Shown: positions 22,191 to 32,236 of the stretch, one piece after another
Layout of the letters: each line of letters begins with the position of its first letter
Numbering within the stretch: the stretch's first letter is position 1
Source: Nissolia schottii
Taxonomy: Eukaryota > Streptophyta > Magnoliopsida > Fabales > Fabaceae
Assembly (NCBI GenBank): GCA_003254905.1
Contig: QANU01084768.1
Span: 509 to 64,508 of the forward strand
Direction: 5' to 3'
Length of the DNA stretch: 64,000 nucleotides
The notes under the pieces: model-generated
Databases searched by the model: none
Told to the model about the DNA's origin: nothing
What the model saw: the letters and a program-made list of their open reading frames with translations, nothing else
Translations under genes and position numbers: made by a program

Positions 22191-23747
22191 TGATAAGTGT
22201 CCAAAATACAAAATTTTCATCATTTAAAATGGCACTTATTCTCGTAGGTTTTAAACGAATTAGCTAATTAAATCTCCTTGTTTTGTAGGTTTATAATATA
22301 TATTTGAAGATGGATGCAAGCATAAAAGATAAAGAACAATCCCCTGAAGAATGGAGAACACGGGCAGATTTGGAAAAGAACTAAAACGGAAGAATCCAGG
22401 GAGGATCGCTCAGCGGAGGAGGAGCAGCGCTCAGCGGATAAGTAGCAACCGCTCAGCGGTTAAACCCCTACCGCTGAGCGGTTGGAGGTCGGCAACCGCC
22501 TTTGACTCCGCATTAAATGCGCCAGCCTGGCGCCACCTCAAGCCGCCACCAGCATTAAATGAAAACGCGTAACCGCCGCCAATTTTGACCCACTGCTCAG
22601 CGGCGGTACCCCAACCGCTGAGCGGTCCCTTCCCAAAAATGCCTATAAATAGGCAGGCCGAGTTCATTTGGAGGACATCTTCTCCCATCTCTCTTTTCCC
22701 CCCTAGACACCATTCTTTTACACATTTTCTTGTACTTTCAAGCCTATTTAGGTTAGGTTAGGTTAGGAACAAAGACGAGGCTTGTGAAGGAGCCGGAGAT
22801 CGAGGAAGCTCGGCGAAGTCATGGCCATGATAGCGTGAGTACGTGTCATGGTAAGTGCCCAAACTTTGCCTCCGAGACTCTCTTGTAAGATGGATTCCTA
22901 ATCCTCTTTTTGTTGGGATTTTTGTCATTATTGTAGCTTGCTTGTATCCATGTAACTATTGCATATGAATTTATCTATTTCTTATGATTTGCTTGAATGA
23001 ACTCATGCTTAAGGCTAGCTTTGTTTAGTGATTTGATTCTTGGCCTGGGACTTAGTTGTATGAACGATTGTTATGCTAATTAAGTCATAACCAAGCTAAA
23101 TTCAAAATCATGATGCTTAACTAGATTTTAGACTCGAACGTTGTGAATGAACAATTACAACCATTAGAGTCGGATTGAAATCATTCATCTAACCTTGTTG
23201 CCGTAACTGGAATAAATGTTAGCCGCTTACACATCCGAAATCATTTTGGTGTACTTTGTTAAGCTTGTATGCCAAAGTAACAATTTAACAAGGGAAACCA
23301 GCGATCTTTTCATATACGAAAGCAATGTAAAAGTTCTAAATGCGGGTAATCAAAGAAATGATGATTCTGTGTAATAAGGTAATGAATACATGAAACTACG
23401 ATGTGATTAAAATTCCCAGCAAGCTCCGGAACTACCTCTGATTTGTTCCCTATTTACTTTTTATGTTTTTTATTTACTTATTTAATTATTAAAACAAAAT
23501 TATCAAAACCTTCACTTCATTGTTTGATTAAACGAACTCAAGAACGGTATTTTTGCAAATCTCTGTGGATTCGACTATACCCGACTATACTGCAATCGGA
23601 TTCCTTTGGAATCTGAAAGCCGTAAAGTAGGTATATATTTAATTTGAACGACAAAAGCGCATAGAAGCTTTGGACGAGCTTGGCATGGTTGTGACAAAAC
23701 CTAAGCTGTGCCAAGATCTGAGAAAGTGGTTAAAAAGGCTTTCATCA
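22191..23747 (+). repeat. 3' LTR of the Athila-like element
   Basis: It is almost identical to the 5' LTR, with scattered single-base changes, and has the same motif cluster and TATA box (GCCTATAAATAGGC at 22641-22654). It is followed by the ATCAC target duplication at 23748-23752. Confidence 0.95.
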
Positions 23748-24467
23748 ATCACCATCTTGTAATTTCCGTTATTTTCACAGCTGATTGTACATGTCCCTCT
23801 TCTTAAAACCAACTAGACTATAAGAACCAACATTCCTAACAAATGCCTAATAACAGAGTAGCACACTCATACCAATGTCTAGCATAGTCTTGAAATGATT
23901 AATGTATGTGGTTTCCATTTTCCAATGGGACCTCATAAGATCTATGTGCTTCTCATTATGCATGTAATGATTGTGTTTATTATTAAACAAGTAAACACAC
24001 CATAACCCTTTCCTTTTATCAACACAGATCTGCGTTTTAGCTTAACATCCATACCGCATAATTGTCGTATGGGTTTGCTTCTGATCATTCTTCTATAACC
24101 ACTGACAGTCTTGCAATCCTTCTTTGCTACACACAAATTTGTACTGAACTATTTTCCTACTTTGGTTTTTCACGCTCTGACTTTTCCTAGCACCAAATCC
24201 ATAACAGCGAGCAAAGTCATTGTAAAACTTAAATGCGCCATCAACACTTCTAAACTCCAACTTCAATATATCAATTGATGTTAATGAGTCAAACATCACT
24301 TTAGCACTTTCAGGATCATTGTCATCTTTATTCTCACCCAAGTATGAATTTGCATCATCACTAACCAACCATTCTTCAATCACACCATCACCATCACTAA
24401 CAGACCATCCCTCAATCTCCGGTTGCATACAGCCACCATCACTAACCGACCATTCTTCAATCACCAT
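23748..24467 (-). pseudogene. FAR1/MULE-like pseudogene, N-terminal third
   Basis: The ATG at 24467 opens an acidic N-terminus with a repeated unit (IEEWSVSDG, IEGWSVSDG, IEEWLVSDD), followed by the FAR1 DNA-binding domain (FRSVDGAFKFYNDFARCYGFGARKS, then VQYKFVCSKEG). After a frame change it continues with KHNHYMHNEKHIDLMRSH and VGSYSLVGFKKRDMYNQL, both family features. Stops and frame changes interrupt it. The Athila-like LTR enters at 23747/23748, and the next part of the protein resumes at 16984. Confidence 0.88.
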
Positions 24468-24969
24468 TTATTTGAAGTTTTAATGTCGGAGCTAGGAACC
24501 AAAGAATTGGTGCAAAGGACATGTAAGAGGGAGCTGGAGCAGCATTCCTAGATTGTAGATATCGTTGCTGCGGTTATCAGCGCTGTAGTAATTAGCGAAT
24601 TGGTGACATGACATTTTGAGGAAGTGTCGTATTGTTGCAACGATCAATAAGCGTTGCAGCAGTTAACAAAACACCATCAAAAAAGTCTGAGACATGTAGA
24701 CCTAATTTGCTTGTAGTTTTTCTTATAAATTGACATTATATTGAGGGGGGAGGCATCTCTCACAATCTAGACTTTTGTTAGAACACTCCTCTCCGTCTTC
24801 CATAGTTAGGTGTTCACATTATAAAGCACTCGCATTGACGCGCAGGTTCTATTTTTCAATATATTTAAGTTCTGTTCTTAGCATTCAAATTCAATGCACA
24901 CTTTACTTTGTTCTATTCACAATCATGTGCAGTAATCCTCTTTCCATGAAGGAGTAGTTCCCAAATACC
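24468..24969. other. Flank upstream of the FAR1 pseudogene; no gene seen
   Basis: The stretch holds GTTGCAACG- and GCGTTGCAGCAG-like repeats near 24565-24665 that could be the remains of a transposon end. The plus-strand frame at 24775-24957 has no recognisable feature. Confidence 0.4.
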
Positions 24970-26169
24970 TCACGCACGAACAATCAAGGATAAAGGATTG
25001 ATTGATGTCTCACTTTGTATTGTAAGTATATGGTTTTTATTCTCTTTGTTAACTTTAATTAATAATTGCGCAATTGTCAATTATTAGTTAGGGTGTTCTA
25101 AACTTGGTGAGTCCCTATGATGCATGTGTCTAACTAATTTAGGGCTTTTGATTTGGGAAATTTAATTGATAAATTAATACCCATCAATTTGGTAAGGGAA
25201 TTGAGTTTGTTCGTTCCAATAGGAATAAGTTGTGTAATTTGGATTAGAATTGGCATAGAATTTTAGGACTGTGACCGTGGTTATTAAGTTTGTATATCAA
25301 TCAAACTCCTAGGTAGAAAGCGATTATGATCTCCCTAGGTGAATTACATGTTAGTTGGAGATCTCTAACTAATAAGCAAACCCCTTTATCGTGAACTCTT
25401 GTTACATTGTTGATAGATAATCCTTAATCTGCGAGTTCCATGTGCATGTATTTCTTTATTATTATTTTTATTTACTTTGATTATCAAATTGCTCAACAAA
25501 CTCTCCCCCCCCCCTTTTGTTAAATTGGTTAAAAATAATTTCTTGTGAGACAACATGAGTCACACCTAAACTGTATTTTTGTGGGTTGACTTATTCTTAA
25601 GAGGTCAGAATTGGTGGTTTGCAAGCACTTGTCATTCTCTTTTATTAAAGAATGGAAACTCAGCAACTGGTGCATTATTATAAACACCACCTAAAAGTCC
25701 ACTGTATTAATGACATGAATTATGTGGTTTTGTGTGTACTTTCCTTCCATAGTGCTTATGGAAGTGTTCGCTTCGGTCTTGAGAGTGGTTAACATCATTA
25801 GCAAAGCACATAACAGAAGAGAAAAATAACAAAAGTTCCTATGATTTTTCCTTGTGGTTACTAGTGGAAGTTCCTGACTGAGGTTTTTCATTCATTCTTT
25901 GATCTTTCATTAACCATTAATGGCCAAACGGATCATGGGACTAGGATGCTGATTTGAGTTCAAGATTAGAACAAAACAAATTTTACTACTGTGTGATGTG
26001 GTAGAAGGAAATTAGCAAGGGAAGTTGGGTTTTCCACCACATCTTGAGGACCTCAATAAAGTATCCATGGTTAATGCTTTACTTCAGATCAGATGCTACC
26101 ACTGGTTTTTCTAGTGGGTACCATTACCCAAGTAGGGAAATGTCCAAAAATTGTGAGTCGCTTCTTTGC
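24970..26169 (+). repeat. 1.2-kb repeat, copy A
   Basis: This is practically identical to 27164-28364 (a few substitutions, for example in CTAACTAATAAGC, and one base in the C run near 25505). Copy A continues smoothly into the DNA on both sides, while copy B is bounded by single n. Part of it (about 24970-25520) reads like non-coding gypsy LTR sequence. Confidence 0.9.
25691..25891 (-). CDS. Small open frame with a hydrophobic segment, unrecognised
   Basis: The 66-codon frame opens MKNLSQELPLVTTRKNHRNF and has one hydrophobic stretch (about residues 20-37, CYFSLLLCALLMMLTTL) that could be a signal anchor or late signal peptide, then a polar tail. I do not recognise it, and it has no cysteine pattern of known secreted peptides. 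An overlapping out-of-frame ATG (ATGAATGA) precedes the start. It may be a short secreted peptide, a first exon or chance. Confidence 0.25.
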   Translation of the reverse strand: MKNLSQELPLVTTRKNHRNFCYFSLLLCALLMMLTTLKTEANTSISTMEGKYTQNHIIHVINTVDF

Positions 26170-27162
26170 TTTCCTGAAGTCTCAATCAAAACTTTGATTT
26201 CACACTATTATTTATTGACCAAAAAAAGTGACAAGAATGAAAATAAGCCCAACACTTATCTCTAAACTTTATGCGCAAACTTTTTCCACATTAAATTGCT
26301 TGGCTAAGAGTTTCCTCAAAAACATTAGTCATGTGACTAATGCCAGATTAATTTACTAGTATGTGTATTGGACAGATTCTAGAATCATCAAACTTCAAAG
26401 TGAGGTTCACCCTGAATATCCTGAAATGGAGGGCCTAGCAGCCATGACAGTGAGTATAGTGATGCAGTAATTTCTCTTTTTAATTAATCTTTCTTTCTAT
26501 TATGGTGATGAACAACCATCTGGGATGACATCAAATGTAGAGTTAGCCTCTCTCTTCTCTCCCTCTCTCTCTCTCAACCCAAAAAAGAAACATTTTTTTT
26601 TATTGAAAACACAAGTTTCTAATGCATTAATGGTATTAAAGACTTAAAAAACTTGGGTTTTCAATAAAAAAAATTTAATTAGTTTTTTTAACAAGTGTCC
26701 TAAGAACATTTATTAACAAAATCCATATATTTAATTATCATTACACTTCAGCTTATAATGGTTCCTTTTTTAAAGGTTAAATTAATAAATATTCTAAAAA
26801 CACTTATTAAGAGATCTAAAATAAAATATTTTATGATTTTAATACTTTTAATGCATTAAATATTTTATATTTTTATTTTTTGGGTACAAATTTATGTTTT
26901 ATTGATTCTTTAACACGTGTTTAACAAAAACCTTTTTTTTTTCATTATAGATTCGTAGACGTTTGGGTTTTCTAACACCTTTTTTATGAGAGTTTTTGTG
27001 CGACAATTAATGGACCCTTTTTCATTTCATTTGGTGATCCAAATTTTTATTTGCTGAACTTCGTTGGAAGATCTTCCGCAAAATATCACACTCCTTCATC
27101 TAGAAACTTAATCAAATACTATAATACTCTGTCTATCTATTTTTTTTTGTCATTTTGAACAA
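26170..27162. other. AT-rich intergenic DNA
   Basis: No gene is seen. Several short pieces of the type TTAACAAGTGTCCTAAGAAC / ACACTTATTAA recur here and again near 28430 and 30165-30190, in both orientations. This is typical of decayed small inverted-repeat elements. Confidence 0.45.
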
Positions 27163-27163
27163 N

Positions 27164-28364
27164 TCACGCACGAACAATCAAGGATAAAGGATTGATTGAT
27201 GTCTCACTTTGTATTGTAAGTATATGGTTTTTATTCTCTTTGTTAACTTTAATTAATAATTGCGCAATTGTCAATTATTAGTTAGGGTGTTCTAAACTTG
27301 GTGAGTCCCTATGATGCATGTGTCTAACTAATTTAGGGCTTTTGATTTGGGAAATTTAATTGATAAATTAATACCCATCAATTTGGTAAGGGAATTGAGT
27401 TTGTTCGTTCCAATAGGAATAAGTTGTGTAATTTGGATTAGAATTGGCATAGAATTTTAGGACTGTGACCGTGGTTATTAAGTTTGTATATCAATCAAAC
27501 TCCTAGGTAGAAAGCGATTATGATCTCCCTAGGTGAATTACATGTTAGTTGGAGATCTCTAGCTAATAAGCAAACCCCTTTATCGTGAACTCTTGTTACA
27601 TTGTTGATAGATAATCCTTAATCTGCGAGTTCCATGTGCATGTATTTCTTTATTATTATTTTTATTTACTTTGATTATCAAATTGCTCAACAAACTCTCC
27701 CCCCCCCCTTTTTGTTAAATTGGTTAAAAATAATTTCTTGTGAGACAACATGAGTCACACCTAAACTGTATTTTTGTGGGTTGACTTATTCTTAAGAGGT
27801 CAGACTTGGTGGTTTGCAAGCACTTGTCATTCTCTTTTATTAAAGAATGGAAACTCAGCAACTGGTGCATTATTATAAACACCACCTAAAAGTCCACTGT
27901 ATTAATGACATGAATTATGTGGTTTTGTGTGTACTTTCCTTCCATAGTGCTTATGGAAGTGTTCGCTTCGGTCTTGAGAGTGGTTAACATCATTAGCAAA
28001 GCACATAACAGAAGAGAAAAATAACAAAAGTTCCTATGATTTTTCCTTGTGGTTACTAGTGGAAGTTCCTGACTGAGGTTTTTCATTCATTCTTTGATCT
28101 TTCATTAACCATTAATGGCCAAACGGATCATGGGACTAGGATGCTGATTTGAGTTCAAGATTAGAACAAAACAAATTTTACTACTGTGTGATGTGGTAGA
28201 AGGAAATTAGCAAGGGAAGTTGGGTTTTCCACCACATCTTGAGGACCTCAATAAAGTATCCATGGTTAATGCTTTACTTCAGATCAGATGCTACCACTGG
28301 TTTTTCTAGTGGGTACCATTACCCAAGTAGGGAAATGTCCAAAAATTGTGAGTCGCTTCTTTGC
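27164..28364 (+). repeat. 1.2-kb repeat, copy B (bounded by n; probable assembly duplicate)
   Basis: This is nearly identical to 24970-26169 and starts and ends exactly at the single n at 27163 and 28365. It includes a second identical copy of the 66-codon frame (28086-27886, minus). The boundaries suggest a separate contig or allele placed here, not a biological duplication. Confidence 0.85.
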
Positions 28365-28489
28365 NTAAGAAAGTAAAAGCGAGCTTTTGTTACAATTGTA
28401 AGGCATTTATAAATTTATAAAGAATTAACCAGTGTTGTTAGAATACTTATTAAGAAGTTGTGAGTATAAAAAAAAAATTATTAAGGAGT

Positions 28490-28879
28490 TTAGACCATCT
28501 CCAATGGTGCTCTTTTAGAGTCCTTAGTTTCATTATTTCAAGTCCCACTTTAATGAAATAAGCAAAAAAAAGAGAGTGTTCAAAGTTCTTTTAAGGAGAG
28601 ACTCATCCCACCTTATCTTTCACTAATAGTTATATGACATGTGTCATGTGACAACTTTTATCATTAATATATTTTTATAAAAAAAAACATGATAGTGAAA
28701 AGACTTAATTAAAGTGAGATCATAGTTGAAATTAAAGTTTAGTCCCTTCCATTGAAGAAAAGAGTGACACTTTTGAAATACTTTTATTTTTTATGATGCA
28801 TAAATGATATGACGTCAATGTAGCAAGGTGGGATCAAAATAAGGACTCATGAAAGGACGCCCATTAGAGATACTCTTAA
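28490..28879. mobile_element. MITE, Tourist/PIF-Harbinger-like
   Basis: The imperfect terminal inverted repeats read TTTAGACCATCTCCAATGG on the left and, on the opposite strand at the right, TTAAGAGTATCTCTAATGGG. The CATCTCCAATGG terminus is common in plant MITEs. It is about 390 bp with no coding capacity. A 3-bp target duplication of TTA/TAA type is possible but not certain. Confidence 0.5.
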
Positions 28880-30215
28880 AGTAAAAATATGTCATTGGAG
28901 ATATATATAGGCATTTAAAATTTATTAATGCATTGAATACATTAAAAACACTCAAATCTTTTTTACTTTAGACTTATTAACCAGTGTCTTTGCTTTAATG
29001 GAACTTGTTAGCCAAATTCGATAAGTTTTTAATGGCATTGAATTGAATGCATTGAAACTTAAAAACCTTCAAGTTTTGTTTTCTTAATTAACCATATTTT
29101 TATTTATATTCTATACTCTCTCTGTTTTCAAATAATTGTTCGCTTTCCATTTTGCACGAATATTAAAAAAAATAATTAAAAAGTCTCAAAGTTAGTTATG
29201 TCCACTAATAATAGGCATTTTTTTAAAATTAGTTATGTCTATTATTAGTGGATAAAAATTTAACAGCACTTTACAAAATTATCCCTCTTCTACTACTTTT
29301 ATTAAATAAGGGTATATTAAAAAAATGATAATTAATATAGTCTAAAATGAGAAAGTGAATAATTATTTAAAAAAATACTATAAAAAAGGTGAACAATTAT
29401 TTAAAAAAGGATGGATTGATATCTTCTACTCGTTTTTCAGACCTTTTCTAACTTTGTAGCTTCTTTTGCATCCCTCAGCAACTGCTGCTAAAATTAGTAG
29501 TTGAGAATTAGGCTATATTTCTTGCTTCACTAAATAACACCATCCGGTACTTAAGAATTAACGTAGTATAAATTTCCTTGACGTAGAGATAGGAGGGGTA
29601 GCTTATACCCTTACTTATTATGAACTTTTAACTATTGTATTAATTGCATTACAATTTTTCATAACAATCTATCTTACTAATTAAAGAATAATTTAGTCTA
29701 AATACTTAATATTTTCTTTAACTATATGCAAATTAATTATTTTCTTAATATGTGTACATTTATAAAAAATGACATATAAAAATGAACAAAAGAAATATGT
29801 TTTATTGTGTTTCACCGTATAATTCACTGCTACTTTTTTCAGCTAAAAGAAAAAAAACAGTTTATTCTAACATCCTCCCACCCTCTTTTACGGGGGAGGA
29901 GGATAGCAACGTCCACCCAAAATTCTTTTTGAAAAGAATGCCCCAAATTTTAAGTATTAAATTTTTTTTATCAAGGATATTTATTGTAACTTAAAAATTT
30001 AATATTTAAAAATAAGATTTTATTAATAAATATCTCAAAAATACTTGTTAAAAAATCTAAAATGATAAAATTTTATTGAAAAAATAAAAATTTAAAGTGT
30101 TTAATACATTAAACATATTAAAATATTATTTTTTAACAGAATATTTTTATTTTAAATTTCTTAATAAGTGTCCAAAACACTCGTTAACAAATTCTTTAAA
30201 AAATAAAACTTATTT
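28880..30215. other. AT-rich intergenic DNA, no gene seen
   Basis: Highly AT-rich sequence with many stops. Recurrent fragments such as AATTAGTTATGTCTATTATTA suggest small decayed elements. The plus-strand frame at 29782-29994 has no recognisable content. Confidence 0.45.
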
Positions 30216-30332
30216 CATCATTCTCTCTTCTCTCCTCTTTCTTATTCCCTAATAAATTCAACAATAAAACGAGAAAGATTTCATTTAATTCTTATTCTTT
30301 TCCTCTCACTTACACTCCCTTTATCTTTTATC

Positions 30333-30530
30333 TTGTTCAATAGAAATTATTTTTTCCAGAAACCTCCCTTAAGCTTCATGAGTGCCTTACCTACTCCCTT
30401 TGACCATGAAGAAACTAAAATCGAAAAAACAATGGTTCAAACCTTACAAGCCGCAAACTTTATATATTTTGTTTTAGCTCCGTTGGTCGTGACTTTCTTG
30501 CATGGTGCGAGAAATTTTGTTTTTTATTAG
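30333..30530 (+). pseudogene. Unrecognised protein-like open frame upstream of NPF copy 2
   Basis: The frame reads like a real protein fragment (SALPTPFDHEETKIEKTMVQ, then a hydrophobic ANFIYFVLAPLVVTF and GARN). Copy 1 has the same region in a rearranged state with stops (150-260), so it is not maintained as a gene there. I cannot name the family. It may be an exon remnant or a retrotransposon-carried fragment. Confidence 0.3.
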
Positions 30531-32236
30531 ATGACTTAAGGGATATATAAGCTTATTAGAGCATGAGACATAGGATAATTTCAAATCAAAGAGTATAAAG
30601 GTGTTACAGTTACATAACTCACCCAAACAAGTAGGGTTCTATCCTCTTCTACGTAAAAAATTTTGGATGAAGGTTGCTATCCTCTTCTACGAAAAAAAAA
30701 ATGGAGAGAAAGTTAGAACATCCAAGAAAAAATTACTTTGTCCTTCCAGTTTTAATGGTCATTGATAATAAAGACACACGGATTAAGAAAATAATTAATT
30801 TGAATCAACTTTAAAAAATATTAAGTTTTTAGACTAAATTAAGTGGAATAAAATTCTAAGTCTTGAAAAATTAAAACCGTAATTAATATAAGAAGTAAAT
30901 GGTTCATGACGAACAAGAATAAAATTAAAAAATATAATTAATATTTCTTTAATTTAAACAAATGACAACTAATTTTAAATAAAATTTTGTTAAAATGACA
31001 ACTAAAATTAGATGGAAGGAATATACTACTACTTTTTTTTTAATTGGTGTTAATTACCCATATGTATGTTCGTACCAATCCATATTTTCATGGTAGCATT
31101 TTTATCAACTCGATAATATTTGTGTTAGCCTTTAGTTACAGAGTATTTATATCTAGTGCTCTTTTTCACATAAAAAGAACAATTATTGCATATAATGTCA
31201 TACAAAACTGGATCGTAAAACACCAATAAATGTTGTAAGGTAAGCGGTTCATATTACTCATACTCCCTCAACTCTTATAAATCAGTTTTTGCACATAAAT
31301 TAATAAAGTAATTAATTTGCATATATATATATATATAATATATATTATGTGTTTAGACTAAATTATCCTTCGACATTTTTTCCTCTCATTTTTATCTTAT
31401 TTTAATTAAAACACATATTGAATAACTAGTGAGAAAGAGTATTATAAAAAAATTGTAATGCAATTAATGCAAATAGTGAAAAGTTAATACATTTAATACT
31501 TTCTTAATCTAATTGTTTTAGTTATTCAGTGTTATGAGAAGTGTGAGAGATAACAAAGATATAAGTGTAAAAAAATACATTTAATACTTTCTTAATCTAA
31601 TTAAATAACAATTACTCTTGAACAAATTTTTGTTTGAGAAACAACAACAAAAAATAGATGAAAGGAGTAATAAATAAGGGTGTAATTGAAAATACAATAA
31701 TTAATACTCCATTTGATCCATAATGTTAATTCCTTTCACATTTTCAGATTTTTTCACAATTTAATGCAATGACTTTTTATGCCTTTATGTTTGCTTTGTA
31801 CATATTTTAGTATTTTAGTATTGCTTTTAAATTTATTTATTTTAGGAAACTTTTCAATTTTCACACAGAGTGGCAAATAAAAACTCTATAGGATATTGAT
31901 ATAAAAGTAGTATAATGTAATATGCAATAGTAGTAGTAGCGTCTAATTCTACGAAATATTCAAGCCTGTCATGAGGTTGTCTTTAAAAAAGAATAAAAGT
32001 ATAACAAAAATGTCGATAATATTTAAAAATAAAGTTATCACGAATAAGATCAAACTTTAAAATCCTTTTTCATAAAGATAATTGAATAATTTTAAAATTT
32101 TCCTAGATAAGTGGATAGGGTCAACGCATACATCATTCAAAACTGTCGTTAAGCTGCAACAATAAGCAAAACCTTGGTTGCCCATTGAATTGATTGGTTT
32201 CGGTGGAATATACTAATGCAATGCAATGCAATGCAG

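Larger units (their letters stand above)
16985..23747 (+). mobile_element. Non-autonomous Athila-like Ty3/gypsy retrotransposon
   Basis: The element is complete by structure: LTRs at 16985-18542 (1558 bp) and 22191-23747 (1557 bp) that look about 98% identical by eye, a 5-bp target duplication ATCAC, a primer-binding site at 18547, a polypurine tract at 22178-22190 and a 3.65-kb interior. The interior has only a broken gag; protease, reverse transcriptase, RNase H and integrase are absent. The tRNA-Asp-type primer site, the gag type and the motif at 20185-20235 point to the Athila group. It is inserted in the FAR1 pseudogene. The similar LTRs make it young, and with no pol it must have used enzymes from another element. 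Confidence 0.95.

Noticed and set aside
24970-28364. The 1.2-kb direct repeats as LTRs of one retrotransposon
   Set aside because: Copy B is bounded exactly by n characters. No primer site follows copy A, no purine tract precedes copy B, and the ends do not read TG...CA.
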